Assembly: GCA_036387475.1 (NCBI GenBank)
Contig: DASVTR010000023.1
Span: 229,816 to 293,815, forward strand
Direction of reading: 5' to 3'
Length of the DNA stretch: 64,000 nucleotides
Origin: DASVTR01 sp036387475
Lineage (GTDB): Bacteria; Acidobacteriota; Blastocatellia; Pyrinomonadales; Pyrinomonadaceae
Shown here: one piece after another, positions 34,708 to 44,185 of the stretch
How positions within the stretch are numbered: position 1 is the stretch's first letter
How the letters are laid out: each line of letters begins with the position of its first letter
The notes under the pieces: generated by a model
Database searches by the model: none
Told to the model about the DNA's origin: nothing
Seen by the model: only the letters and a program-made list of their open reading frames with translations
Position numbers and translations under genes: made by a program

Positions 34708-35571
34708 CTAATCTCCCAAATAGGCTTCGATAACTTTCGGATCGTTTCTAATTTCTTCGGGCAGGCCGAGCGCTATGGACTTGCCGTAGTCCACGACCTG
34801 TATGCGCTCGCAGACGCCCATCACGACCTTCATGTTGTGCTCGACGAGCAGGATGGTCAGGCCAAAGCGGTCGCGTATCTGGTGAATCAAATTCATCAAG
34901 TCTTCCTGCTCGGAAGGGTTCATGCCCGCCGCCGGTTCGTCCAGCAGCAGCAGTTTGGGGCGCGTGGCGAGCGCGCGGACGATCTCCAAACGCCTCTGAT
35001 TACCGTAGGGCAGGCTCGTTCCGCCTTCGTTCTGGAAGCGTTCAAGGCCGAAGATGCGAAGCAGTTCAAGGCAGAACTCTTTGTGCTCGCGTTCATCGCG
35101 CGAGAAGCGCGGGGTGCGAAAGACGGCGTCGGCGAGTGTTTGTCGTGCGTGAATGTGGCAGGCCGTCATGACGTTTTCGAGGACGGACATGCCTGGGAAG
35201 AGCCGTATATTCTGGAAGGTGCGCGAGACGCCGCGCCGCGCTATCTGGTGCGGGCGCAGTCCGTCAATGCGCTTGCCCTCGAAATAGATTTCGCCGTCGG
35301 TCGGCTCGTAAACTCCCGTTAGCAAATTGAAGATGGTGGTCTTGCCAGCACCGTTTGGCCCGATGAGTCCGTAGATTTCGCCCTGCTGGACTTCCATGTC
35401 CAGGGAGTTGACGGCGACAAGTCCGCCGAAGCGAATCGTACACTTGTTGCTACGCAAACACGCGCCGCTTTTATCCACGACGGCTTGCGAGCGGGCCGTC
35501 CGCTGGGCCTCCGTGATAACGGATTCTTCCTGAGTCGCCCTGACGGCGTCTTGTTCCGGTGCGCCGTTCAT
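34708..35571 (-). CDS. livG: Branched-chain amino acid ABC transporter ATPase LivG
   Basis: 287 residues: an N-terminal ~35-residue extension, Walker A GPNGAGKTT, LivG-type SRTFQNIRLFPGMSVLENV, then SLPYGNQRRLEIVRAL as the signature region and LLLLDEPAAGMNP as Walker B. The start overlaps the livM stop by 4 nt (ATGA), so they are translationally coupled. Confidence 0.95.
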   Translation of the reverse strand: MNGAPEQDAVRATQEESVITEAQRTARSQAVVDKSGACLRSNKCTIRFGGLVAVNSLDMEVQQGEIYGLIGPNGAGKTTIFNLLTGVYEPTDGEIYFEGKRIDGLRPHQIARRGVSRTFQNIRLFPGMSVLENVMTACHIHARQTLADAVFRTPRFSRDEREHKEFCLELLRIFGLERFQNEGGTSLPYGNQRRLEIVRALATRPKLLLLDEPAAGMNPSEQEDLMNLIHQIRDRFGLTILLVEHNMKVVMGVCERIQVVDYGKSIALGLPEEIRNDPKVIEAYLGD

Positions 35572-36704
35572 TTGTTCTCCTTCTCTTTGCCGGGGTCTGC
35601 TACGGGGTCGTCGCGCTCGGCAATCTGCACGCCCGCCGACGCGCCGACAGCTTCATCGCCTTCAGCACGCTTCTGCGCGCGCTTGAGCCAGTTAAAGCCG
35701 AACTCGCGCCCGCCGAGCACGCCCTGCGGTCTGGTTATCATAATAATAATCAGGAGGAGCGCATAAATCACGAGCCGGTAATCGTAGACGCCGCCCGGTA
35801 TATTGCGCAGGAGTTCGGGCAGGAAGGTAATCACCAGCGCGCCGAGCACAGAACCCGTAATCGAACCCATGCCGCCGAGCACAATCATAATAATAATTTC
35901 AAAAGAGCGCGTGAAGGTGAAATCGTTCGGATGCGGCAGCCGCCAGTGGCCGTAGAGTGCGCCCGCGACTCCGGCGAAGGCGGCGCTGATGACAAACGCG
36001 GTCACTTTATAACGCGTCGTATTAACGCCCATCGCGGTTGCCGCCAGTTCGTCTTCCCGAATCGAGATGAGCGCGCGTCCAGTGTCCGAGTTGACGATGT
36101 TGTAGATAACAATGATGGTGATGACGGCGAAAATGCCGATCCATAAAAAGTTGGTGTAGGCGGGAATGGTCGCGCGTCCATCCCAAGGCTCGACCGCCCC
36201 GCGAAAACCTGTCGCCGCGCCCACCTTGTTAATGTTGACAATGAGGATACGAATAATCTCTGCGAAACCGAGCGTGGCGATGGCTAGATAATCGCCGCGC
36301 AGGCGCAGGGTCGGAATGCCGACTATCAACCCGGCGAGGGCTGCCGCCAGCGCGCCCACCAGAATGACGAGCGTGAAGATGAGGGCTGCCGCCACCTGAG
36401 CGCCGACGATTCCGGCGAGTTGTTGTTCCAGCCCCTGCGTGCTGTAAACGGTCAGGTAGGCGGAAGAGTATGCGCCGACCGCCATGAAGCCGATGTGGCC
36501 GATGGAGAATTGTCCTGTGTAACCGTTAATCAAATTGAGCGAGACAGCGAGGATGATATTGATGCCCGCCATCTTCCAGAGGTCAACCTGATATAACGGA
36601 ATGCCGAAGCCGAAGAGACCTTCCTTGCTCATCATTGCGTTAACGGCGATGAGCAGCAGGACAATGACAAGAGCGCCGAGGAGTCTTTTGACGAAGGTTG
36701 GCAT
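35568..36704 (-). CDS. livM: Branched-chain amino acid ABC transporter permease LivM
   Basis: 378 residues with about ten hydrophobic helices and the LivM block RGDYLAIATLGFAEIIRI. It forms the membrane channel with LivH. I use the ATG at 36704 (MPTFVKRLLGALVIV). The longer frame begins in the palindromic repeat. The charged C-terminal tail ends GKEKENK. Confidence 0.94.
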   Translation of the reverse strand: MPTFVKRLLGALVIVLLLIAVNAMMSKEGLFGFGIPLYQVDLWKMAGINIILAVSLNLINGYTGQFSIGHIGFMAVGAYSSAYLTVYSTQGLEQQLAGIVGAQVAAALIFTLVILVGALAAALAGLIVGIPTLRLRGDYLAIATLGFAEIIRILIVNINKVGAATGFRGAVEPWDGRATIPAYTNFLWIGIFAVITIIVIYNIVNSDTGRALISIREDELAATAMGVNTTRYKVTAFVISAAFAGVAGALYGHWRLPHPNDFTFTRSFEIIIMIVLGGMGSITGSVLGALVITFLPELLRNIPGGVYDYRLVIYALLLIIIMITRPQGVLGGREFGFNWLKRAQKRAEGDEAVGASAGVQIAERDDPVADPGKEKENK

Positions 36705-36711
36705 AGATTCA

Positions 36712-36788
36712 AACGATGAACGCTGCAACGTTGAACGATGAAGTGAAGGCAGTTGCTTTTCAGTTCATCGTTCATCGTTCCGTGTTCA
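36712..36788. repeat. Intergenic hairpin repeat, 'GAACGATGAACG' family
   Basis: Arms AACGATGAACGCTGCAACG and GTTCATCGTTCATCGTTCC between livH and livM. Same family as 1683, 24824 and 56852. Confidence 0.75.
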
Positions 36789-37700
36789 TACTTTCTCTTG
36801 CACGGTCGTGCCGAGCAGGCCCGACGGACGGAGTAGTAGAACCAGAATCAAAATGGCGAAGGCAACGGCGTCGCGGTACGTCGAGGCGATACCGAAGTTC
36901 GCACCGTAGCCGACGACCATCGTCTCGGCGACGCCGATCAGAAGGCCGCCGAGCACTGCGCCCGGAATGTTGCCGATACCGCCGAGCACGGCGGCGACGA
37001 AAGCCTTGAGGCCGGTCGTAATGCCCATCAAGGGGTCTATCGTCGGGCTATACTGCGCCGTCAGCACGCCAGCCGCCGCCGCCAGCGCCGACCCCAACGC
37101 GAACGTAAACGTGATGATGGCATTCGTATTAATGCCCATCAACTTCGCCGAGTTGAGATTAAACGAGACGGCGCGCATCGCCGTCCCGACTTTCGTTCTG
37201 AAAATAATCCACTGCAAGAGCAGCATCAACGCGAGCGAGATGACGAAAATCAGAATTTGCGACTTGGAGATCGCGGCGTTGCCGAACAAGTGGTAAGCCT
37301 CATCTTGCAGGAGTTGCGGAAAGCCGCGTCCCTGCCCGCCGAAGCGCGCTACGAACAGGTTTTCTATCAACAGGGAGACGCCGATGGCTGTAATGAGCGT
37401 CGTCATGCGCGAGTATTTTCTAACGGGACGATAGGCGAAGCGTTCGATAGCCATTCCTATCAATGCGGCGACAATCATCGAGCCGAGCAGGACAATCAGC
37501 AACCCGCCCCAGGATGGGCCAGCCAGGCCCATGTTGAGCGCGATGAAGTAGCCCGCAAACGCTCCGGCCATGTAGATATCGCCGTGCGCGAAGTTAATCA
37601 GGCGAAGAATACCGTAGACCATCGTATAGCCGAGCGCGATGAGCGCGTAGATGGCTCCGACGTTGAGGCCGTTGATGAGTTGCTGAACGAAAGTGTCCAT
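36786..37700 (-). CDS. livH: Branched-chain amino acid ABC transporter permease LivH
   Basis: 304 residues with eight or so hydrophobic segments and the LivH hallmarks LINGLNVGAIYALIALGYTM (start), FAHGDIYMAGAF, and VLGGIGNIPGAVLGGLLIG. It pairs with LivM in the inner membrane. Its start follows the livK stop by 23 nt. Confidence 0.95.
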   Translation of the reverse strand: MDTFVQQLINGLNVGAIYALIALGYTMVYGILRLINFAHGDIYMAGAFAGYFIALNMGLAGPSWGGLLIVLLGSMIVAALIGMAIERFAYRPVRKYSRMTTLITAIGVSLLIENLFVARFGGQGRGFPQLLQDEAYHLFGNAAISKSQILIFVISLALMLLLQWIIFRTKVGTAMRAVSFNLNSAKLMGINTNAIITFTFALGSALAAAAGVLTAQYSPTIDPLMGITTGLKAFVAAVLGGIGNIPGAVLGGLLIGVAETMVVGYGANFGIASTYRDAVAFAILILVLLLRPSGLLGTTVQEKV

Positions 37701-37723
37701 GTGGTTTCATCCCGCCGGTTCGG

Positions 37724-39070
37724 TTATCTGTTGCTGTTCATCGAGCCGGTATTCGTGTTTCCGCCGGAGGTATTAGCGCCCGTCCTGTTGGCAGCGGGTT
37801 GAGTATTGGTGTTTGACGGCGCGTTAGTATTCGACGGCGCGTTGGTGTTCGACGGCGCATTAGTGTTGGACGGAGACGCGCTGGCCGTTGGCGAAGCGCT
37901 CGTGGCCGGAGCAACGCCTCCCGGCTCGATGGTCTCTTTATAAACGAACTGGCGATTGCGCAGTTCGAGAACGACCGCAGGCTTAACGGCATTGCGCTCT
38001 TCGTTAATGCTGATGATGCCCGTGACTCCCTTAAAGCCCTTGGTCTGCGCGATGGCGTCGCGCAGAGGCGCACATTCCGTGCCTCCGGCCCGCGCTATCG
38101 AATCGGCCAGCACCATCATCGCATCGTAGGCCAAGGCGGCGAGCGCGTCCGGCGCGACGCCGTTGTACTTGGCTTTATAGTCTGCGACAAACTTTTGAAT
38201 GGCGGGCGAAGGATCGTCAACCGAGTAATGGTTCGAGATGTAAGCGCCGTTTAAGGATTCGCCGCCCAAGTCCCAGAGTTGCGGCGCGTCCCAGCCATCG
38301 CCGCCCAAAAGCGGCGCGGTGATGCCGAGTTGCTTGGCCTGCTTGGCGATGACGCCGACTTCCTGATAATAACCGGGCACGTAAATCACGTCCGGGTTGG
38401 CCGAGCGAATCTGCGTCAATTGCCCGCTAAAGTCGCGGTCTCTTTGCGCGTAAGCCTGTTCGGAGACGATCTTTCCGCCGAGGCCGATGAAGCTCTCCTG
38501 AAAGAATCTGGTCAAGCCTTTGCTGTAGTCGGAATTGGAATCGAAGAGGATGGCGGCGCGTTTGGCTTTCAAGGTGTTGGCCGCAAACTTCGCCATCACC
38601 TCGCCCTGAAACGGGTCGATAAAGCAGACGCGGAAGATATAGTCGCCGATCTGCGTCACCTTCGGATTGGTCGAAGAGGGCGTAATCATCGGCACTTTCG
38701 CATCCTGCGCGTTGGGCGCGGCGGCGATTGAGTTTGACGAAGCGACTTCGCCGATGAGCGCACGCACTCCGTCCTGATTGATGAGCTTGGCAACGACGGT
38801 GGCGGCCTTACCCGGTTCTCCCTGATCGTCTTCATGAATCAGTTGAATCTGGCGACCGTTGATGCCTCCCCGCGCGTTAATCTCATCGGCGGCCATTTGA
38901 GCGCCGTTTTTGGTTGATTGTCCGAAGCTGGAAGTAGGCCCAGAAAGGTCGCCGTAGACACCGACCTTGATAGTGCCGCCGGGGTCAGTGCAGTTCGAGC
39001 CTCGGCGCGTACAACCCATGGCGGCCAACGTGGCGAAGATCAGTCCAAGAGCTAAGAAGGTGCGTCTCAT
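37724..39070 (-). CDS. livK: Branched-chain amino acid ABC transporter substrate-binding lipoprotein
   Basis: 448 residues. The signal peptide ends TLAAMGC, a clear lipobox, so this is a lipoprotein. The body is a periplasmic binding protein type 1 fold (IKVGVYGDLSGPTSSFGQ, NARGGINGRQIQLI, AALAYDAMMVLADSI). The last ~70 residues are a low-complexity tail with repeated NTNAPS units, coded by an 18-bp tandem repeat near 37800-37870. The tail is unusual for this family and may be a surface spacer. It is the first gene of the liv operon. Confidence 0.93.
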   Translation of the reverse strand: MRRTFLALGLIFATLAAMGCTRRGSNCTDPGGTIKVGVYGDLSGPTSSFGQSTKNGAQMAADEINARGGINGRQIQLIHEDDQGEPGKAATVVAKLINQDGVRALIGEVASSNSIAAAPNAQDAKVPMITPSSTNPKVTQIGDYIFRVCFIDPFQGEVMAKFAANTLKAKRAAILFDSNSDYSKGLTRFFQESFIGLGGKIVSEQAYAQRDRDFSGQLTQIRSANPDVIYVPGYYQEVGVIAKQAKQLGITAPLLGGDGWDAPQLWDLGGESLNGAYISNHYSVDDPSPAIQKFVADYKAKYNGVAPDALAALAYDAMMVLADSIARAGGTECAPLRDAIAQTKGFKGVTGIISINEERNAVKPAVVLELRNRQFVYKETIEPGGVAPATSASPTASASPSNTNAPSNTNAPSNTNAPSNTNTQPAANRTGANTSGGNTNTGSMNSNR

Positions 39071-39541
39071 AGTTACCTCGCTGAAGCGTAATCAAGTTTT
39101 CAGAACGAAAAAGCGGCAGCAGTGCGATTAGTCGTGCGGGGAGCTTTGCACAGAGACACTACTCGCCCAGGCCGAACTCAAGTGCGGGCACGCTCTTGTT
39201 TGACAGGCGACTAGCCCGCGCCACCCAATTGAACCTTGCTGTGGTAGTGCATAATAGCGGTGAGTAGCGCGTTCGCGCAAACTCCCGCCGTGGAATGAAG
39301 CCGAACGAGCGCGCATTATACAAGAGCAGGGATGAAGTCGGAAGTCCGCGAACGATAAAAGAGAGACGATTCAGGGCGAGTCGTCTCTCATTTCGTCTTT
39401 ATCCTTCTCTTTCAGCGGTACGCGTCTTGCTCTACAGACCCTCGACCACGTATTTGAGACGTGAAATCGTACACCGAGGCGGCGCGGTGCGTTCTAATAA
39501 CCGCGTCATCATTAGAGATATACTGAAAGGAAGGGTAGAAC
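39071..39541. other. Divergent intergenic region with one hairpin
   Basis: About 470 nt between livK (minus) and a plus-strand stress-type gene. A hairpin GAGACGATTCAGGGCGAGTCGTCTC-like (39365-39391, flanked by AAAAG and ATTTCG) is the only strong structure. Promoters for both genes should lie here but none is clear. Confidence 0.4.
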
Positions 39542-40216
39542 ATGAGCGACTATAAAAAAGACAGTGTGGGCGAGGAAGCCTCTGCCTTCGGACAACGCGC
39601 GAAGGGTGATATTAAGGAAGCAACCGGCGCTGTGACAGGCAATGATAGCCTGCGCGCTGAAGGCGCGAACGAAGCCGGGACGGGCGCTGCCCGCCAGCGT
39701 TCCAACCGTATGCTGACCGGACTTTTCCGTGATAGAGAGAGCGCTGAACGCGCCTACGGCTCTTTGGAAAGCCGTGGCTATAGCAAAGACGACGTGAACC
39801 TGTTGATGTCGGATGAGACACGCGACAAGCATTTTGCTAATACGGATGCGGGCGACACAGAGCTTGGCAGCAAGGCGCTCGAAGGCGCTGGCGTAGGCAG
39901 TGCCATCGGCGGCACGGTCGGCGCTGTGCTGGCAGCGATTGCGGCCATCGGCACGAGCGTTATTCTGCCCGGCCTCGGCCTCATCGTCGCTGGCCCACTC
40001 GCCGCCGGACTGGCTGGCGCGGGCGCTGGCGGATTGACCGGCGGCCTTGTCGGCGCGCTCGTCGGCTCTGGCATTCCTGAAGAACGCGCGCGTGAGTATG
40101 AGCGCGGCATCAAGGAAGGCGGCATCGTGATGGGCGTCAATCCGCGCTCGGATGAAGACGCGGAGTACTTCGAGAACGAGTGGAGAACTCACAAGGGCGA
40201 GCACATCTATCGCTAA
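39542..40216 (+). CDS. General-stress-type protein with glycine zipper
   Basis: 224 residues. The N-terminal ~45 residues resemble CsbD-like stress proteins (GQRAKGDIKEATGAVTGND). Residues ~55-95 fit the YflT/GSP17M heat-stress domain (GLFRDRESAERAYGSLESRG, then DVNLLMSDETR). The remainder is a long Gly/Ala zipper (GSAIGGTVGAVLAAIAAIG and GLAGAGAGGLTGGLVGALVG) followed by a charged tail, so membrane association is likely. An AAAGGAAGG ribosome binding site precedes the ATG and a terminator follows. Role in stress is inferred from families. Confidence 0.82.
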   Translation: MSDYKKDSVGEEASAFGQRAKGDIKEATGAVTGNDSLRAEGANEAGTGAARQRSNRMLTGLFRDRESAERAYGSLESRGYSKDDVNLLMSDETRDKHFANTDAGDTELGSKALEGAGVGSAIGGTVGAVLAAIAAIGTSVILPGLGLIVAGPLAAGLAGAGAGGLTGGLVGALVGSGIPEERAREYERGIKEGGIVMGVNPRSDEDAEYFENEWRTHKGEHIYR

Positions 40217-40239
40217 GAAGTCACCACAGGGTTTGAACA

Positions 40240-40278
40240 ACAGAAGGGGAAGTCCCGAAAGACTTCCCCTTCTTTTTT
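40240..40278 (+). terminator. Rho-independent terminator
   Basis: Stem GAAGGGGAAGTC/GACTTCCCCTTC with a short loop, followed by TTTTTTAT. Confidence 0.93.
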
Positions 40279-40338
40279 ATACGCGGCCAGAGCCGTTTGC
40301 GATTCTGATGCTACCCATCCGGCAGGAGCGCTCTGTCA

Positions 40339-40412
40339 GTACGGCCTGCTTAAGCTGGGCGGGGTGCTCACATCACAATGAACCGCCCGCCACCGCAGGC
40401 GGTACTGACTTG
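40339..40412. repeat. REP-like inverted pair
   Basis: GTCAGTACGGCCTGC (40347 onward) faces an inverted copy whose complement reads GTCAGTACCGCCTGCGG, ending at 40411. The pair, with a GGCGGG core, looks like a bacterial REP/BIME element. Confidence 0.6.
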
Positions 40413-40424
40413 AGTTTAACTTTA

Positions 40425-43151
40425 CTACTCCTTCCCGTTCATACTGCGCCAATCGCCCGAAGAGATAAACGCCGCCCAGTAAAACGGGTGAGCGTGTCTG
40501 TCATCGGTCTTGGCCGCAGCCGGACGCGTGCGAGTTGTCTTCATACGATTCTCTGCTTCGCCGCGCAGCATTCCCAACTGCGCCTGCCGCATAGCTTCGT
40601 TGCGTCCCTCCCCGCGTTGCAGCCGCGTGTAATAATCGCTCATCAAATCGCGCGTCGCCGCGTCGTCCACCTGCCACAGGCTCATCACCTGCGTTTCGCT
40701 GCCAGCCAGCACGAGCGCGCGGCGCAAGCCATAGACGCCCGCACCGTTGACCACGTCGCCAAGTCCGGTCTCGCAAGCTGACAAGACGACAAGCTTCGTT
40801 CCCCAGAGGTTGAGTCCGGCGGCCTCTGCGGCTGTGAGCACGCCGTCTTCGTTTGTCCCGCTCGATTTCTGGTTCGCGCCCGCCATGATTAGCCCGGAGC
40901 GCAGCAGCGGATTCTCTGTGCTCGACGCGCCTGCGCTCTGCGCGGCGTTTGTGTTCAATGCTTGCGGCTGGTCTGGCAGAAAGAAGCCGTGCGTGGCGAC
41001 GTGCAGGATGGGCGGCGAGTTCAACCCCTTGAGTGCGGCTTCGGTCGCACGCCTCTCCGTTAGCACAGTGGCATTCACCAACGCGGCGTTGATGCGCGTG
41101 GCTTCCTCTGCCGTGCCTTTGAGCGGCGGGTAACAGATTCGTGTGAAATCAATGCCACGGTATGCAACGTCGCGCTTCATCGCTGCGTCCTTTTCGTTCG
41201 CGGCGGCGTCGTCTTCCGTGTCGAGGAGCAGTCCGCGCTTGCGCTTCGGACGCTCGCAGGCGGCGATTTGTTGGCCCGTCAGATTGTAAGTCGGGTTGGC
41301 GAAGATGACTGCGCCCTGACGATTCGCGCTCAGGACTTGCAGGCGCAATAGGTCACGCCCGCTGGTCAGGTAATCGAGCGCGTAAGTCTCCATCAAGTAC
41401 TTGTTGTTCTCATCAACAAGCGCGGCGAAGGGAATCAAATTCAGCGCGCCGTCGGGCGAGATGAAGACGCGCTTCGTTGGCCCAAGCAGCCTGCGTATGG
41501 GACGCATAACGCGCTCATCTACGCGGCGTCCGAGTTGGCGCACATCCGCGCGATTTGGGTCTAGCAAAGCTTCGCGCCAGAGTTTAAGCTCAGCGTCAAT
41601 CTCGGCGGCTTCTCCGAGGTCAACGAATTGCGGCGCGTCACTTGTTGGCTTCAGCACGTAGGCGACGTAACGCGTTTTGCCGTAGCGCTCGTAAACTAAT
41701 TTCGCCTTCGCGTTGAACGGATAGTAAGCGAACATCTCGATGAGCGCGGCGTCCGTTGGAATCGCACTGCGCACGGCGTCGAGCGTGACGGCCTGTGTGC
41801 GAGCGCGAAACTCTGCGTTGCGGCGACCGATGTCGCCTTGTAGTTTCTCAATCACGGTTTCGAGTTCCGCGCCGCGCGTTCGTCTTGCGGCGGGCGAGAG
41901 GCGGGTGTCGTTCGAGAGTTGCAGGTTGGCGAGTTGCGTCTGTGCGGCGGCGAGCGTGGTGAACAGATTGACATCACTGCGCGCGGCGCGGCGCCGCAGG
42001 CCCGCGATCTGGTCTGTCATCGCGTCGAGAGCGCGCCCCTTACGGCGTAGGATGGCAGTCAACGCCAATCGTGCTGCCTGCACGTTTGCTGGCGCGTAGT
42101 TAGCATGTAAAGAAACGATCGCATCGGCTTCTCTCGATAGCATATTGAGATAAAGCTGTTTCTGCTTTTCGGAGCCGGTAGTGAGAATGGCGTTGATGTT
42201 GCTCTCACGAATTTCCTGACTACGCAGCACATACTCAATGGCGCGCGGGTAATCTCCTTTCGCTGTGTACAACGTTGCGAGATTGTTCAGTGAAGTAGCG
42301 ACAGCGGGATGCTCATCGTCGAGCGCTCTCATATGAATAGTCAGCGCGCGCTGGTAGAGCGGCTCGGCTTTCGCGTAGTCGCCTTTCTCGTGGTACAACG
42401 TTCCGAGGTTATTCAGTGAAGTAGCGATATCTGGATGCTCGCCGCCGAGTGCTTTCTCACGAATAGCTAAGGCACGCTGGTAGAGCGGCTCCGCTTTCGC
42501 GTAGTCGCCTCTATTCTGGTACATCACTGCGAGATTGGTGAACCTAGTGGCAAGGATGGGATGTTCGCTACCGAACGCTTTCTCTTCTATTGCCAGCGCG
42601 CGTCGATAGAATGGCTCGGCTTTCGCGTAGTCGCCTTGTGCCCTGTATAACTCTGCGAGATTGTTTAGTGAACTCGCGACACTGGGATGCTCCCTGCCGA
42701 GTGCTTTCTCACGAATAGCTAAGGCGCGCTGGTAAAACGGCTCGGCTTTCGCGTAGTCGCCTTTCTCGTGGTACAGCATTGCGAGGCCGTTCAGTGAACT
42801 CGCGACATCGGGATGCTCCCTGCCGAGTGCTTTCTCACGAATCGTCAGCGCACGCTGGTAGAGCGGCTCGGCTTTCGCGTAGTCTCGTTTCTCGTGGTAC
42901 ACCATTGCGAGATTACTGAGCGCAGTGGCAACAAATGGGTCCTCGCTGTTGAGCGACTTCTCAAGAATATCAAGAGCGCGGCGGCATGGGGCAATGGCCT
43001 CATCATATTTGCGCTTATCGTAGAAGTCTCCACACTGTTCGTTCAGACGCTTTGCCTCGTCCACCGGGTTGTCGGTTTGGGCGAGGGCTTGGGAAGCGAG
43101 AAGGGGGAGAAGGATGGAGGCCAGTAGGTTAAGGGTAAGGTGGTGTTTCAT
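40425..43151 (-). CDS. Secreted TPR-CHAT protein
   Basis: 908 residues. A signal peptide is at 1-24 (LLASILLPLLASQALA). Residues ~35-330 hold about seven 42-residue kinesin-light-chain-type TPRs (consensus YAKAEPLYQRALAIREKALG). After a helical linker, residues ~590-895 form a CHAT domain, a caspase-like peptidase: HVATHGFF gives the catalytic His721 and VVLSACETGLG the catalytic Cys793. CHAT proteases with TPRs are often activated by binding partners. The signal peptide makes this one extracytoplasmic, unlike CRISPR-linked TPR-CHAT. The partner is unknown. A 21-bp tandem repeat tract lies directly upstream. Confidence 0.9.
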   Translation of the reverse strand: MKHHLTLNLLASILLPLLASQALAQTDNPVDEAKRLNEQCGDFYDKRKYDEAIAPCRRALDILEKSLNSEDPFVATALSNLAMVYHEKRDYAKAEPLYQRALTIREKALGREHPDVASSLNGLAMLYHEKGDYAKAEPFYQRALAIREKALGREHPSVASSLNNLAELYRAQGDYAKAEPFYRRALAIEEKAFGSEHPILATRFTNLAVMYQNRGDYAKAEPLYQRALAIREKALGGEHPDIATSLNNLGTLYHEKGDYAKAEPLYQRALTIHMRALDDEHPAVATSLNNLATLYTAKGDYPRAIEYVLRSQEIRESNINAILTTGSEKQKQLYLNMLSREADAIVSLHANYAPANVQAARLALTAILRRKGRALDAMTDQIAGLRRRAARSDVNLFTTLAAAQTQLANLQLSNDTRLSPAARRTRGAELETVIEKLQGDIGRRNAEFRARTQAVTLDAVRSAIPTDAALIEMFAYYPFNAKAKLVYERYGKTRYVAYVLKPTSDAPQFVDLGEAAEIDAELKLWREALLDPNRADVRQLGRRVDERVMRPIRRLLGPTKRVFISPDGALNLIPFAALVDENNKYLMETYALDYLTSGRDLLRLQVLSANRQGAVIFANPTYNLTGQQIAACERPKRKRGLLLDTEDDAAANEKDAAMKRDVAYRGIDFTRICYPPLKGTAEEATRINAALVNATVLTERRATEAALKGLNSPPILHVATHGFFLPDQPQALNTNAAQSAGASSTENPLLRSGLIMAGANQKSSGTNEDGVLTAAEAAGLNLWGTKLVVLSACETGLGDVVNGAGVYGLRRALVLAGSETQVMSLWQVDDAATRDLMSDYYTRLQRGEGRNEAMRQAQLGMLRGEAENRMKTTRTRPAAAKTDDRHAHPFYWAAFISSGDWRSMNGKE

Positions 43152-43309
43152 GGTTGCTGCTCCTGTTGTAAGGGCTGTTGGCAGCCTGTGAAAAAGGGGC
43201 GGCGTGGCGGGTGCGCGGATGGCCGCGCCGCGTAGAGTATTGGTGGGCGCAGTCTCTCACGAGGGTGCGCGGTTGGGGAGTACTTGTCTACTTTGAGGAC
43301 GCGGGCGGG

Positions 43310-43930
43310 GCGTGGGTTTGCTGCGCGGGTGGGCTGCAAAGTGGTTTTGTGGGCTGCGCAAAATGGTTTTGCAGCCGTGCAGACCGTTTTGCAGGCTCGC
43401 AGAATGGGTTTGCACGTCTTGCAAAATGATTTTGCGGGTCTGACAGCGGCGCTTGCAGGCGTCCCGACCGGATGGCAGGCTTGCCGAGCGGTTTTGCAAG
43501 CTCGCAGAGCCATCTGTCAGCCTCGCAAAATCATTTTGCAGGCTTGCACGCCCGTGTGCGAGGCGTGCAAGGGCGGTTGTCAGGGCTGCGCAATGGTTCG
43601 GCAGGCTTGCAAAACCATTGTGCAGCCCTGACAAGCGCCTGTGCAGGGGGCGCAGGCGGCCTCGCAACCGTGACGAATGGTTGTGCAAGCTCGCAGAATG
43701 GTTGTGCAGCCGTCGCAAGCGGGTGTGTCAGCCTTGCAAAATGGGTTTGCAGCCGCGCAAAACCGAATTGCAGCCCTGCAAAACCACTTTGCGGGTGTGC
43801 AGAATCGTTTTGCAGACGTGCAGAATGGGTTTGCAGCCTTGCAAAGTCATTCTGCAGCCCCGCAAAACCACTTTGCAGCGTCGCAGAATGGTTTTGCGGG
43901 CGTGCAAAGTGGTTTTGCAGGGGTGTAGAG
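43310..43930. repeat. 21-bp degenerate tandem repeat tract
   Basis: About 620 bp made of ~29 imperfect units of 21 bp, typified by TTGCAGCCnnGCAAAACCnnA. The unit is itself nearly palindromic (GCAAAA...TTTTGC). The tract is open in several frames on both strands, each giving heptad peptides such as LQNHFAR or QPCKTTL, so the frames alone are no proof of a gene. It starts ~160 bp upstream of the TPR-CHAT start codon. I do not call a CDS here. Confidence 0.8.
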
Positions 43931-44085
43931 GTCGTTGGCGGTGTTGCTTTGGGAGTTTGAGGGCGTGGCGAATCGTGTTGGGGAGCGGCGGCGGGGTGTA
44001 GCGAGCTTGAAAGATGTTGAGAAAAGCTGTCAGCCGTCGAAGATAGTGGGCCGAGTGGGGTTTGAAGGAGACGCAGGGAGCGATT

Positions 44086-44185
44086 CACCGCAGAGGCACA
44101 GAGGACACAGAGCGAGCACAGAGAGCAATGGCAGTTAAGCCCCTGTGATTGCCGCGTGCTCTCTGTGTCTCCGTGTTGAATCTCA
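44086..44185. repeat. Intergenic hairpin repeat, 'CACAGAGGACACAGAG' type
   Basis: Arms of GAGGCACAGAGGACACAGAG and CTCTCTGTGTCTCCGTGTT words around a GGCAGTTAAGCCCC centre. Just after it a 17-nt word GGATTGAATAGYTCCTG occurs twice (44200-44245). Confidence 0.6.

Noticed and set aside
43310..43930. Possible CRISPR array
   Set aside because: The 21-bp units are contiguous and degenerate, with no unique spacers and no cas genes nearby.
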